Source of the DNA: CBDFLA01 sp965248915
GTDB taxonomy: Bacteria > Pseudomonadota > Alphaproteobacteria > M2410
Assembly: GCA_965248915.1 (NCBI GenBank)
Contig: OZ252216.1
Span: 1,364,001-1,428,000 of the forward strand
Direction: 5' to 3'
DNA length: 64,000 nt
Under the pieces are notes generated by a model. That model searched no databases. It was not told the DNA's origin and saw nothing but the letters and a program-made list of their open reading frames with translations. This document shows, in pieces, positions 27,595 to 36,536 of the stretch. Every line of letters starts with the position of its first letter. Position 1 is the first letter of the stretch. The position numbers and the translations under genes are program-made.

Positions 27595-28296
27595 ATGGAA
27601 TGGCCGACCCCCCTCATTCGAGGCACGTTGATCAAACGCTACAAACGCTTCCTCGCCGACATTGAGTTGGAAAACGGCGAAACGGTCACGGCCCACTGCG
27701 CCAACCCAGGTGCCATGACCGGGCTGAAGGACCCAGGTCTCACAGCCTATCTGTCCACCAGTGACAACCCAAAGAGAAAACTCAAGTACTCCCTAGAAGT
27801 TCTTGAAATCAATGGCGGATTGGTTGGGATCAACACCGCTCATCCCAATCGGATCGTCGAGGAAGCCATCAAAGCCAATCAGATCGCGGAACTCACCGGA
27901 TATGACAATCTGCGTCGTGAAGTAAAGTATGGTGAGAACAGTCGCATCGACATCCTTCTTGAGGGCCCCAATAAACCATTGGCCTATGTGGAAGTAAAAA
28001 ACGTCCATTTCTTACGCCAATCGGACCTGGCCGAATTCCCCGATTCCGTCACAGCAAGGGGCACCAAACACCTACACGAACTCGCCAGAATGGCGGCTGC
28101 CGGCCACCGCGCGGTTATGATCTATCTGGTTCAAAGAACCGATTGCCGACGCTTTTCTATCGCCGAAGACGTAGATCCAACCTATGCCAATGCCTTCAAA
28201 TCAGCCAGAAATGCAGGGGTTGAAACCTTGTGTTATGATTGTGAGATAGACTTGGGCGGCATCAAGGTTCGACAGGGCTTGGACATTGAACGATAA
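27595..28296 (+). CDS. sfsA: SfsA family DNA/RNA-binding nuclease homologue
   Basis: 233 aa, full family length. Typical features: the N-terminal LIRGTLIKRYKRFLADIEL (OB-like DNA-binding part), HCANPGAMTGL, and a restriction-nuclease-like core with RIDILLEG, AYVEVKNV (the acidic-Lys metal site) and DSVTARGTKHLHEL. In E. coli SfsA was named for sugar fermentation stimulation and binds DNA; recent structural work points to nuclease activity. In this window it is followed by map and radC on the same strand. Confidence 0.95.
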   Translation: MEWPTPLIRGTLIKRYKRFLADIELENGETVTAHCANPGAMTGLKDPGLTAYLSTSDNPKRKLKYSLEVLEINGGLVGINTAHPNRIVEEAIKANQIAELTGYDNLRREVKYGENSRIDILLEGPNKPLAYVEVKNVHFLRQSDLAEFPDSVTARGTKHLHELARMAAAGHRAVMIYLVQRTDCRRFSIAEDVDPTYANAFKSARNAGVETLCYDCEIDLGGIKVRQGLDIER

Positions 28297-28383
28297 ACAA
28301 CCGCCCCTAGACCTTCCAAGACACTGGGAAAACGCGGGAAAAGCGTTTAAACTTGCAACCATTGAGACTTAGAGAGATGAGTT

Positions 28384-29208
28384 ATGACCTACGTTGGAAC
28401 CCAAGAAGCACCGAACCGCAACTCGGGCGAGATCAAGCTTCACCGGCTTGAGGACTTCGAAGGCATGCGTGAAGTAGGCCGCGTGGCTGCTATGGCGCTT
28501 GATGCCATCGCACCTTTGGTCAAGCCAGGTGTCACAACGGGCGAACTCGACAGGTTTGCGCATGACTTTGGTCTTGAGCACGGGGCCGTTTCTGCCCCTC
28601 TTCACTATCGCGGTTATACGAAATCAATTTGCACGTCGATCAACAACGTCGTGTGTCATGGCATCCCGGGCCCTAAGCCCCTGAAAGAAGGTGAAATCGT
28701 CAACATTGATGTGACTTACATTATTGACGGTTGGCATGGCGACACGAGTCGGATGTTTCTCGTAGGCGATGTGCCTCTAAAAGCGCGCCGCCTAGTCGAC
28801 ATTACGTATGAGTCGCTGATGCTCGGGATCGCTGAGATCAAACCCGGCGCAACGACCGGCGACATTGGCGCCGCTATTCAAGAATTTGCCGAAAGAGAGC
28901 GCTACTCAGTTGTGCGCGATTTCTGTGGCCATGGATTGGGCCGGGTCTTTCACGACGTCCCTAACATTTTGCATTATGGACAGCGCGGCAAAGGAACGGT
29001 CCTCAAAGAAGGCATGTTCTTTACCGTCGAACCCATGATCAATATTGGCAAGCCAGACGTGAAACTGAAGAAAGACGGGTGGACCGCCGTCACGCGTGAT
29101 CGCTCCCTTTCTGCACAGTTCGAACACTCCATCGGCGTCACCGCAGACGGATGTGAGATCTTCACACTATCTCCGATGGGCCTGACCAAACCGCCCTACG
29201 AAACATAA
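28384..29208 (+). CDS. map: Type I methionine aminopeptidase
   Basis: 274 aa. Removes N-terminal Met from nascent proteins in the cytoplasm. The five metal ligands of the pita-bread fold are visible in order: Asp in VNIDVTYII, Asp in GDTSRMF, His in CGHGLGRVFH, Glu in FTVEPMINIG and Glu in QFEHSIGVT. The CTSINNVVCHGIP loop is also present. The N-terminus has about 20 extra residues compared with E. coli Map. It is the first of a probable map-radC unit, 12-15 bases apart. Confidence 0.97.
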   Translation: MTYVGTQEAPNRNSGEIKLHRLEDFEGMREVGRVAAMALDAIAPLVKPGVTTGELDRFAHDFGLEHGAVSAPLHYRGYTKSICTSINNVVCHGIPGPKPLKEGEIVNIDVTYIIDGWHGDTSRMFLVGDVPLKARRLVDITYESLMLGIAEIKPGATTGDIGAAIQEFAERERYSVVRDFCGHGLGRVFHDVPNILHYGQRGKGTVLKEGMFFTVEPMINIGKPDVKLKKDGWTAVTRDRSLSAQFEHSIGVTADGCEIFTLSPMGLTKPPYET

Positions 29209-29223
29209 AGAAGAGTTGAATTG

Positions 29224-29928
29224 GTGGGGGAAACTGCAAATCAAAAGACGAAAGACGCACCGCACCACCTCGGCCATCGTGATCGCCTGCGCGAACGATT
29301 TGCAAGAGTGGGTGCCGACGGACTCCACGACTATGAGCTCTTGGAGCTCTTGCTCTTTCGTGCCATCCCTCGTCGCGACGTCAAACCGCTTGCCAAAGAG
29401 CTGATAACCAAATTTGGGGCCTTTGCTGACGTCATCAGCGCCCCTGTTGAACGCCTAACCGAGGTCCCAGGCATAAGCTCGAAGGTTGCAACGGAAATCA
29501 AGGTCGTCCAAGCCGCCGCTGTCAAACTGGCCCAAGGACAAGTCTTGGGCAAACCCGTCATATCATCCTGGTCCGCCCTACTTGACTATTGCCGCACCGC
29601 CATGGGTTACAACAAAACCGAACAACTGCGCATTCTCTTTCTGGATCGCAAGAATGTGCTGGTTGCCGACGAACTGCAACAGCAAGGCACCATCGACCAC
29701 ACGCCCGTCTATCCCCGGGAAGTCGTCAAGCGTGCGTTAGAACTCGGCGCCTCCTCAATCATCCTGGTCCACAATCATCCAAGCGGGGACCCAACCCCCT
29801 CCCGCGCAGACATTGAAATGACCAAAGAAATCGTCGCCGCAGGCAAAGGTGTCGGCCTGACAGTCCACGACCACCTCATCATTGGAAAAAGCGACCACGC
29901 GAGCTTCAAGTCCCTTGGATTGATTTAG
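29224..29928 (+). CDS. radC: RadC family (JAB/MPN domain) protein
   Basis: About 234 aa. The start is GTG at 29224 or TTG at 29221, both served by AAGAAGAG just after the map stop. The N-terminal helix-hairpin-helix part (GISSKVATEIKVVQAA) is followed by the JAMM motif: HNHPSGDPTPSRAD with the two His and Asp ligands, and an upstream Glu in DELQQQGTID. Once thought a DNA-repair protein; its true role is unknown. Confidence 0.93.
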   Translation: MGETANQKTKDAPHHLGHRDRLRERFARVGADGLHDYELLELLLFRAIPRRDVKPLAKELITKFGAFADVISAPVERLTEVPGISSKVATEIKVVQAAAVKLAQGQVLGKPVISSWSALLDYCRTAMGYNKTEQLRILFLDRKNVLVADELQQQGTIDHTPVYPREVVKRALELGASSIILVHNHPSGDPTPSRADIEMTKEIVAAGKGVGLTVHDHLIIGKSDHASFKSLGLI

Positions 29929-29938
29929 AGTATTCAGT

Positions 29939-31975
29939 ATGACGAGTGTCTGGCGCTTCACCTTTGTTCTTCCTATTTCTTTTTGCGTTCTTGTTCTCGG
30001 TGGGCATGCGAATGCCAACGAAGCAATCGAAGAATTCGTCATCACTGAGACAAAAGGAAACAAGTCGCTGCAAGATCTTGCCGGCAACACCGCAAGCCTA
30101 GACGAAGATCAAATCGACGCACTCGCTTTCGATCACATTTCAGAAGCACTCAATCAGCTTCCCGGTGTCAATCTGCATCACAACAACGGTCAAGAACATC
30201 TCACAGCCATCCGCTCCCCAGTGCTCACAGGCGGTGCCGGCGCAGGGTCCTTTCTCTATTTGGAAGATGGCATTCCTCTCCGATCACCTGGTTTTGCCAA
30301 TGTCAACGGCCTCTTTGAAGCCCATGGCGAGCTTGCCGGTCGCATCGAAGTCGTCCGCGGTCCGGGCAGCGCGCTCTACGGATCAAACGCCGTCCATGGC
30401 TTGGTCAATTTCTTGTCACGAGACTTAGAAATACCGACAAAGGTGGTCGACATCAACATTGGTCCTCACGAACAAATGGCAGGAAAGTTATCCATCACCG
30501 GCGACCTAGACACCGACAGTTCTGCGGGTTTGTTTGTGACCCTCAAACATGACGACGGGTACCGGGCGAATTCAGGCTATGATCAACAAAAGGCCACACT
30601 CAAATACGCCTGGTCACATGGGGATACTGAAGTAACTGCGGTATTGTCTGGTCACAACCTCAATCAGGAAACTGCAGGCTTTGTTCAAGGTTTCGAGGCT
30701 TACAAGAACGAAGCACTCTCAATAGCAAACGCCAACCCGGAAGCCTACCGTGATGCCAAGGCCCTGCGCGGATACCTTAGATGGCAAAGGAAACTAAGTG
30801 ACAACTTGAGCCTCTCACTCACGCCCTACTTCCGTCACACGGAAATGGAATTCTTCATGCATTTCTTGCCTGGTCAGTCCATCGAAGAAAACGGCCATGA
30901 CTCAATTGGGTTGCAGGCCTCAATGTACAAGGATCTCGACGGGGATCATCTCATCGTCGCGGGCGTGGATATCGAATACACCGATGGATTTCTGACCGAA
31001 ATCCAGCCGGGCCCAACTATCTTCAGCTTCGTGACCGGCACGCACTACGATTACAGTGTTGAGGCAACACTACTCTCTCCATATCTCCACACCGAATGGC
31101 AATTGACAGACAGCACCCGCCTCACCGCCGGCATTCGCCTCGACCACACAATTTACGACTACGACAACCACACCGCGACCAACACAGTGGGTCGCTTCCA
31201 GCGCATCTCAGACCGAACCGATCGTTTCACCACAGTCACACCTAAACTCGGCCTTACCCATCAGATCCAAGATGAGTTGACTCTGTTTGGACTCTATGCC
31301 CGCGGTCAGCGCGCCCCGCAAACCACTGATCTTTACCGCCTCCAAATCAATCAAGTCCCTGGCGAAGCCGATCCTGAGATCATGGACAGCATCGAGTTTG
31401 GGCTGCGCGACTCCATTGGCGACATTCGGTGGGAAGTTTCCGCTTATGCCATGAAAAAGAAGAACTTCTTTTTCCGAGACTCAGACGGTTTTAATGTTTC
31501 CGAGGGCAAGACCAAACACGTCGGCATCGAAGCATCCCTATCGGCACCCATCGGTGAACACTTTGATATCGCCGGATCGGTCTCCTATGCCAAACATACC
31601 TACGACTTTGACAACCTGGTTGCGGCCAATTCAACCGAAGACATTTTTAAGGGCAACGACATCGACACAGCACCTCATTGGCTCGGCAACCTCCGGCTCG
31701 GTTGGTCACCACTCGAACAGGCCCGCGTCGAGCTCGAGTGGATCCATATGGATAAGTATTTCACCGATGGCGCCAACACCAACTCCTACGACGGGCACGA
31801 CCTCCTCAATCTCAGAGCTCACTGGCAACTTACCGACGAACTTTCCATTTATGGCCGAATCGAAAACCTGACCGACACCGCCTATGCAGAGCGTGCCGAC
31901 TTCGCCTTCGGCAATCATCGCTACTTCCCGGGGGAAACAAGGTCGTTTTTCATTGGGATAAGGGCGGATTACTAG
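29939..31975 (+). CDS. TonB-dependent outer-membrane receptor
   Basis: 678 aa. Signal peptide about residues 1-26 (LPISFCVLVLGGHANA). A TonB-box-like EEFVITE lies at the mature N-terminus. The plug domain has DHISEALNQLPGVNLH, LYLEDGIPL and the typical RIEVVRGPGSALYGSNAVHGLVNFLSR. The remainder is a 22-strand barrel ending in the required aromatic (FFIGIRADY). Closest in layout to CirA/BtuB-type receptors for siderophores, vitamins or metal complexes; the ligand is not evident. It begins only 10 bases after radC, without its own visible promoter or a riboswitch. Confidence 0.93.
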   Translation: MTSVWRFTFVLPISFCVLVLGGHANANEAIEEFVITETKGNKSLQDLAGNTASLDEDQIDALAFDHISEALNQLPGVNLHHNNGQEHLTAIRSPVLTGGAGAGSFLYLEDGIPLRSPGFANVNGLFEAHGELAGRIEVVRGPGSALYGSNAVHGLVNFLSRDLEIPTKVVDINIGPHEQMAGKLSITGDLDTDSSAGLFVTLKHDDGYRANSGYDQQKATLKYAWSHGDTEVTAVLSGHNLNQETAGFVQGFEAYKNEALSIANANPEAYRDAKALRGYLRWQRKLSDNLSLSLTPYFRHTEMEFFMHFLPGQSIEENGHDSIGLQASMYKDLDGDHLIVAGVDIEYTDGFLTEIQPGPTIFSFVTGTHYDYSVEATLLSPYLHTEWQLTDSTRLTAGIRLDHTIYDYDNHTATNTVGRFQRISDRTDRFTTVTPKLGLTHQIQDELTLFGLYARGQRAPQTTDLYRLQINQVPGEADPEIMDSIEFGLRDSIGDIRWEVSAYAMKKKNFFFRDSDGFNVSEGKTKHVGIEASLSAPIGEHFDIAGSVSYAKHTYDFDNLVAANSTEDIFKGNDIDTAPHWLGNLRLGWSPLEQARVELEWIHMDKYFTDGANTNSYDGHDLLNLRAHWQLTDELSIYGRIENLTDTAYAERADFAFGNHRYFPGETRSFFIGIRADY

Positions 31976-32056
31976 GCCGGGCCCATCGACAATCGCGCCC
32001 TTTTGCTTTAAACACGCTCCTTCTCAAAATCACAAACCTTAGGGATACTGATCTCA

Positions 32057-33346
32057 ATGATCCCAAGATATACCCGCCCCCAAATGTCATCCATCTGGGA
32101 GCCCGAAACGAAATTCCAAATCTGGTTCGAAATTGAAGCCCACGCTTGTGATGCACAAGCTGAGCTCGGCGTCATCCCCAAGGAAGCGGCCAAGGCTGTC
32201 TGGGAACGCGGACAGTTTGAGGTGGATCGTATCGACGCCATCGAGCGCGAAGTGAAGCATGACGTAATCGCCTTCCTGACGAATCTTGCTGAACATGTCG
32301 GCGATGAGGCCCGCTTCATCCACCAAGGTATGACTTCTTCCGATGTACTCGACACGTGCTTGAATGTTCAACTGGTACGCGCCGCAGATCTATTGCTGGA
32401 AGATCTGGACGCCCTCTTGGCCGCCATCAAGAAGCGCGCTTACGAGCACAAAGACACTATCTGCATAGGTCGCAGCCACGCCATTCACGCCGAACCCACC
32501 ACCTTTGGTCTCAAACTTGCGCAAGCCTACGCTGAATTTGATCGCAACCGACGACGCCTAAAAGCAGCCAGGCGTGACATCGCAACATGTGCCATCTCCG
32601 GGGCCGTGGGCACATTCGCCAATATCGACCCACGCGTCGAAGAACATGTGGCTGAAAAGATGGGGCTCTACCCAGAACCGGTTTCAACCCAGGTTATTCC
32701 ACGCGATCGCCACGCCATGTTCTTCGCAACCCTAGGCGTTGTGGCAAGCTCAATCGAACGCCTCGCCACAGAGATTCGTCATTTGCAGCGCACTGAGGTT
32801 CTTGAGGTCGAGGAGTATTTCTCCGAAGGCCAAAAGGGCTCGTCGGCCATGCCGCACAAGCGCAACCCAATCCTCACCGAGAACTTGACCGGCCTTGCCC
32901 GTCTCGTGCGCATGACCGCTATCCCGGCCATGGAGAACGTGGCCCTTTGGCACGAACGCGACATCTCCCATTCGAGTGTGGAGCGCGGCATTGGACCCGA
33001 TGCAACAGTCACATTGGATTTCGCACTGGTCCGCATGACCAACGTCATTGAGAACCTGCTCGTTTATCCTGAGAATATGCAAAGGAACCTCGACCAATTG
33101 GGCGGTCTCGTTCACTCAGGCCGAGTGTTACTCGCCCTCACCCAAGCCGGTGTATCGCGCGAAGACGCCTACCGTCTTGTGCAACGCAATGCCATGCCAG
33201 TCTGGCGCGGTGAAGGTAATTTCCTTGAACTCTTGAAAGCCGATGAAGAGGTGACGCTCTCAGACGATGACCTCGAGGCGCTCTTTGACCTCACCTATCA
33301 TACCAAACATGTAGACACGATCTTCAAACGGGTCTTCGAAGATTAG
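32057..33346 (+). CDS. purB: Adenylosuccinate lyase
   Basis: 429 aa. Acts twice in purine synthesis: cleaving SAICAR to AICAR and adenylosuccinate to AMP, releasing fumarate. The fumarase/aspartase superfamily signature GSSAMPHKRNP lies near residue 264, with the catalytic-Ser loop in it. Other conserved pieces are MTSSDVLDTCLNVQL and GRSHAIHAEPTTFGLK. AGGGA lies 10 bases before the ATG. A palindromic repeat follows at 33372. It shares the neighbourhood with purC-purL, as in many alphaproteobacteria. Confidence 0.97.
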   Translation: MIPRYTRPQMSSIWEPETKFQIWFEIEAHACDAQAELGVIPKEAAKAVWERGQFEVDRIDAIEREVKHDVIAFLTNLAEHVGDEARFIHQGMTSSDVLDTCLNVQLVRAADLLLEDLDALLAAIKKRAYEHKDTICIGRSHAIHAEPTTFGLKLAQAYAEFDRNRRRLKAARRDIATCAISGAVGTFANIDPRVEEHVAEKMGLYPEPVSTQVIPRDRHAMFFATLGVVASSIERLATEIRHLQRTEVLEVEEYFSEGQKGSSAMPHKRNPILTENLTGLARLVRMTAIPAMENVALWHERDISHSSVERGIGPDATVTLDFALVRMTNVIENLLVYPENMQRNLDQLGGLVHSGRVLLALTQAGVSREDAYRLVQRNAMPVWRGEGNFLELLKADEEVTLSDDDLEALFDLTYHTKHVDTIFKRVFED

Positions 33347-33371
33347 AAAACAGGTCATCCTCAGCTTGACT

Positions 33372-33405
33372 GGGATCCATTGCGACGTTCGTGACAGTGG
33401 ATCCC
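33372..33405. repeat. Short palindromic intergenic repeat after purB
   Basis: GGGATCCA (33372-33379) and TGGATCCC (33398-33405) are exact inverted arms around 18 bases. The flanks (TCATCCTCAGCTTG, CCCCGATCACGCC) resemble the dispersed palindromic repeats common in alphaproteobacterial genomes. It lies in an 80-base gap and could serve as an RNA stem-loop at the end of purB; there is no T-run. Confidence 0.5.
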
Positions 33406-33463
33406 CGATCACGCCTGCTCCGCAAAATTGTCGAGGATGGCAAAAGAAAGAGATGTGATCCAA

Positions 33464-34192
33464 ATGCCAGAACCACGCTATGCCATTGATGGATCTCTCC
33501 GTCGCCGTATTCATCTCTTTCGACATGGTGACGTCTCTTATGTAACCGACGCAGGCGAGCGCGTCCCTGACCCGCGTGTCGTTCCTTTGACCGACTGGGG
33601 ACATGAACAAGCCAAAGAGATGGGTGAGTTCATGTCGCACGTGGACTTCGATCACGCCGCCTGTTCTGGCCTCCTCCGCACTGTTCAAACATCTGCCGGT
33701 ATCTTGGCAGGGCGGGATTTAGAACCTGCACACATTCCTGAGATGGAAGAAATTCAGAGCGCCAGCGATCGATCCATATTGCCAAAGACACTCTTCGAAG
33801 CTGCTTACGCCTTTGCTCGGGCCCACGAACCAGGGGCCACCTATCGCGGAGGAGAAGTCTTTGAGCACTTCCAGACGAGAGTGCTCTCGGGACTAGATAA
33901 GATTCTCGCCGCGCCTGATTGGCAAAGCCTCGCACTTGTCCTGCACGGCGGCGTCAATCGTATTCTGCTGGGTTGGGCGCTGGAGGCCGGACTTGAAAGC
34001 TTTGGCAACTTTGAACAAAACACCTGTTGCCTCAACATCATTGATGTCGACACACATCCAGAAACCGGCGAAGTAGTCCGCAAGCTGGTGCGTGGCGTCA
34101 ATATCACGGCTTATGACACCGCACGCCACAAAGACCATCTGACGACCCTCGAGGCCGGTGCCAGCAAATACCGGAAGAAATTCGACGAATAG
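33464..34192 (+). CDS. Histidine phosphatase superfamily (phosphoglycerate-mutase-like) protein
   Basis: About 242 aa from the ATG at 33464; in-frame starts at 33437 and 33428 are possible but less well placed against ribosome sites. The RHG motif IHLFRHGDVSY near residue 17 holds the phosphorylated histidine; DHAACSGLLRTVQTS has the second Arg, and the late catalytic His is in VLHGGVNRILLG. Substrate unknown; members dephosphorylate sugars, CoA precursors or cobalamin intermediates. Between purB and the purCSQL block, but not necessarily linked to purine synthesis. Confidence 0.9.
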   Translation: MPEPRYAIDGSLRRRIHLFRHGDVSYVTDAGERVPDPRVVPLTDWGHEQAKEMGEFMSHVDFDHAACSGLLRTVQTSAGILAGRDLEPAHIPEMEEIQSASDRSILPKTLFEAAYAFARAHEPGATYRGGEVFEHFQTRVLSGLDKILAAPDWQSLALVLHGGVNRILLGWALEAGLESFGNFEQNTCCLNIIDVDTHPETGEVVRKLVRGVNITAYDTARHKDHLTTLEAGASKYRKKFDE

Positions 34193-34203
34193 AATCGATC
34201 AGC

Positions 34204-34229
34204 AAAAAGGGGCCGGAAACTCCGACCCC
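34204..34229 (-). terminator. Intrinsic terminator of the DUF1476 gene
   Basis: Read on the minus strand, GGGGTCGGA pairs with TCCGGCCCC (one G-U pair) over a 3-base loop, and is followed by TTTTTGC. It begins 23 bases after the DUF1476 stop. In the other direction it can also pair at the end of the phosphatase gene. Confidence 0.85.
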
Positions 34230-34251
34230 AGCCACTATTCTGTACTGCCGC

Positions 34252-34575
34252 CTAAACCTCAGATTCGATCTGCTCCATAGCGTTATGCATCAGATCCGCC
34301 ATTTTCCGCTTCAGAATATGATCGGAAACGTCCACTTTGGCCGAATCAAAATCAGCCCGCAACTTGCCAATCAGGTCGTCTTCGCCCGGTTCGGCCAGAT
34401 CCGCGACCACGACTTGCTTGGCGTAGGTTTCTGCCTCATCACCCACTTTTCCCAGGAGATCTGCGGCCCACAAGCCCAAGAGCTTGTTTCGTCGCGCTGT
34501 AGCCTTGAATTTCAGTTCCTCGTCGTGAGCGAACTTCTTTTCCATTCCTTTTTTGCGATCATCCATCGAAGTCAT
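34252..34575 (-). CDS. DUF1476 family protein (homologue of the F1-ATPase zeta inhibitor)
   Basis: 107 aa, all helical. MDDRKKGMEKKFAHDEELKFKA at the N-terminus and WAADLLGKVGDEAETYAKQVV are the family signature. In Paracoccus denitrificans the homologue is the zeta subunit, which inhibits the F1Fo-ATP synthase with its N-terminal segment, and the family is restricted to alphaproteobacteria. GGAGA sits about 10 bases before the ATG at 34575; a second Met at codon 4 is possible. It lies just upstream of purC, in divergent orientation, a common arrangement in the class. Confidence 0.92.
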   Translation of the reverse strand: MTSMDDRKKGMEKKFAHDEELKFKATARRNKLLGLWAADLLGKVGDEAETYAKQVVVADLAEPGEDDLIGKLRADFDSAKVDVSDHILKRKMADLMHNAMEQIESEV

Positions 34576-34845
34576 TGGGCCAAAATCTCCTACAATCTGC
34601 CGTCAACCGCGGAATTCCGCGCGGTCCCTATTTCCTCTACGCATAGCCCGCCAGCCCGTGCAAATCAACCTGATCCGGTGCCGGAAAAATTACCCAAATC
34701 CGCATTGTTTCCGGGAACGCCTTAGGCTAGGTTGCGCCAGCAATTGACCGGCGATTCCCACATAGCTTAGGTGGGGCTGCAGTCAGGCTCATTCAAGCCC
34801 ATCTGCCAAGAAACCGGCTCACTGTTTAGTAGCTGAGAGACCCCA

Positions 34846-35616
34846 ATGAACAAACGACGTATGGTCTATGAAGGCAAGGCCAAGATCCTCTATGAAGGGC
34901 CTGATGCCGACACCTTGATCCAGTATTTCAAGGACGACGCAACCGCCTACAACAACCAGAAACATGACACCATCGACGGTAAGGGCGTGCTCAACAACCG
35001 CATCTCTGAGCACATCATGACCCAGATCGGGGCCATTGGCATTCCGACCCACTTTGTGCGTCGGCTCAACATGCGCGAACAGCTGATCAAAAAAGTTGAG
35101 ATCATCCCGGTTGAAGTCATCATCCGCAATGTTGTGGCTGGTTCAATGGCCAAAAGACTTGGCATTGAAGAAGGCACACCTCTGCAAAGATCGATTGTCG
35201 AGTTCTCATACAAAGACGATGATTTGGGCGACCCTCTCGTTTCCGACGAACACGTCACAGCGCTTGGGTGGGCAAACCCCGCCGAGCTTGACGACATGGT
35301 CGCCATGTCGCTCCGGATCAACGATTTCATGTCCGGCTTGTTTGCCGGCATCGGTATCAAACTTGTGGACTTCAAGCTCGAGTTTGGACGCCTCTTCGAA
35401 GAAGCCGGCATGCGCGTCGTGTTGGCCGACGAAATCAGCCCAGACAATTGTCGCCTGTGGGATATGAAAACAAATAAGAAGCTCGACAAGGACCGCTTCC
35501 GGCGCGACCTGGGTGGCCTGATGGATGCCTACCAAGAAGTTGCTCGGCGACTGGGCATCTTGCCAGAGAACAAACCGACCGATCACAAAGGTCCGGTACT
35601 GGTGAGTGAAAACTGA
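34846..35616 (+). CDS. purC: Phosphoribosylaminoimidazole-succinocarboxamide synthase
   Basis: 256 aa. Joins CAIR with aspartate using ATP to give SAICAR, step 8 of purine synthesis. Conserved segments: YEGKAKILYEG at the N-terminus (ATP loop), EVIIRNVVAGSMAKRLGI, and the SAICAR synthetase signatures LVDFKLEFG and LADEISPDNCRLWD. GAGAGA precedes the ATG. Head of a tight purC-purS-purQ-purL unit; the leader carries a small hairpin (34757-34775: CCCAC/GTGGG) of unknown meaning, too short to call a riboswitch. Confidence 0.98.
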   Translation: MNKRRMVYEGKAKILYEGPDADTLIQYFKDDATAYNNQKHDTIDGKGVLNNRISEHIMTQIGAIGIPTHFVRRLNMREQLIKKVEIIPVEVIIRNVVAGSMAKRLGIEEGTPLQRSIVEFSYKDDDLGDPLVSDEHVTALGWANPAELDDMVAMSLRINDFMSGLFAGIGIKLVDFKLEFGRLFEEAGMRVVLADEISPDNCRLWDMKTNKKLDKDRFRRDLGGLMDAYQEVARRLGILPENKPTDHKGPVLVSEN

Positions 35617-35630
35617 GTGTTGGGGGATCG

Positions 35631-35873
35631 ATGAAAGCGCGAATTCATATCACACTAAAGAACGGGGTTCTCGACCCCCAGGGCAAGGCCGTTCAGAACG
35701 CCCTTGGCGCTCTCGGATTTGACGGCGTCGACAACGTGCGACAAGGCAAATACATGGAAGTCGACCTCACAGAGATCGACGAAGCATCAGCCAGGTCCGC
35801 AGTCGAAGCCATGTGCGAGAAACTCCTCGCAAACACAGTCATCGAAAACTACTCCATCGACTTAGAGGCATAA
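35631..35873 (+). CDS. purS: Phosphoribosylformylglycinamidine synthase subunit PurS
   Basis: 80 aa. Small subunit bridging PurQ and PurL in the three-part FGAM synthase. Typical elements: ARIHITLKNGVLDPQGKAVQNAL and VRQGKYMEVDL, ending in VIENYSIDLEA. GGGGGA precedes the ATG and the stop directly abuts the purQ start, so the three subunits are co-translated. The presence of purS implies the split-type enzyme, in line with the short (739-aa) PurL. Confidence 0.97.
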   Translation: MKARIHITLKNGVLDPQGKAVQNALGALGFDGVDNVRQGKYMEVDLTEIDEASARSAVEAMCEKLLANTVIENYSIDLEA

Positions 35874-36536
35874 ATGAAAGCGGCAGTCATCGTTTTTCCT
35901 GGATCCAACTGCGATCGGGATGCGGCGGTCGCCTTGGAAGGCGTGACGGGAACAAAACCGGCCATGGTCTGGCATGCTGAGACCACTCTACCGGATGTTG
36001 ATCTCGTTGTTCTTCCAGGCGGATTTTCCTACGGCGATTATCTCAGGTCCGGCGCCATGTCGTCCGGATCCCCAATCATGAAAGAGGTCGTCACGCACGC
36101 GAAGAGAGGGCGCGCCCTGATTGGTATCTGTAATGGCTTCCAAATCTTGACGGAAGCACGCCTCCTCCCTGGCGTTCTCATGCGCAATGCCAATCTTCTT
36201 TTCGTCTGTAAGCCTGTAGCTCTTAAAGTCGATAATGATGACTCGATCTTCACCCGCGGATACCGAATGGGCAATGTCGTCACCTACCCGGTCGCCCACC
36301 ACGACGGAAACTACTTTGCGGACGATGAGACCCTGAACCAGCTTGAAGGCGAAGGCCGCGTAGCGTTCCGATATACCGCCAATCCAAACGGCTCAGTTCG
36401 CGACATTGCCGGTATCCTCAACGAGCAAGGCAATGTCCTTGGTCTCATGCCCCACCCAGAACGCGTTTGTGATCCAGCCCTTGGCGGCACCGATGGCCTG
36501 CCCCTCTTCAAGTCTGCTGTGGAGGCGCTTCAGTGA
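35874..36536 (+). CDS. purQ: Phosphoribosylformylglycinamidine synthase glutaminase subunit PurQ
   Basis: 220 aa. Class I glutamine amidotransferase that feeds ammonia to PurL. The nucleophile Cys is in IGICNGFQILTEA near residue 87 and the His-x-Glu pair in GLMPHPERVCD near residue 195. The N-terminal VIVFPGSNCDRDA and VLPGGFSYGDYLR segments are family-specific. The ATG follows the purS stop without a gap and its stop overlaps the purL start. Confidence 0.98.
   Translation: MKAAVIVFPGSNCDRDAAVALEGVTGTKPAMVWHAETTLPDVDLVVLPGGFSYGDYLRSGAMSSGSPIMKEVVTHAKRGRALIGICNGFQILTEARLLPGVLMRNANLLFVCKPVALKVDNDDSIFTRGYRMGNVVTYPVAHHDGNYFADDETLNQLEGEGRVAFRYTANPNGSVRDIAGILNEQGNVLGLMPHPERVCDPALGGTDGLPLFKSAVEALQ

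Noticed and set aside
34757..34775. Purine riboswitch in the purC leader
   Set aside because: Only a 5-bp hairpin is present; the three-way junction and conserved loops of a purine aptamer are missing.
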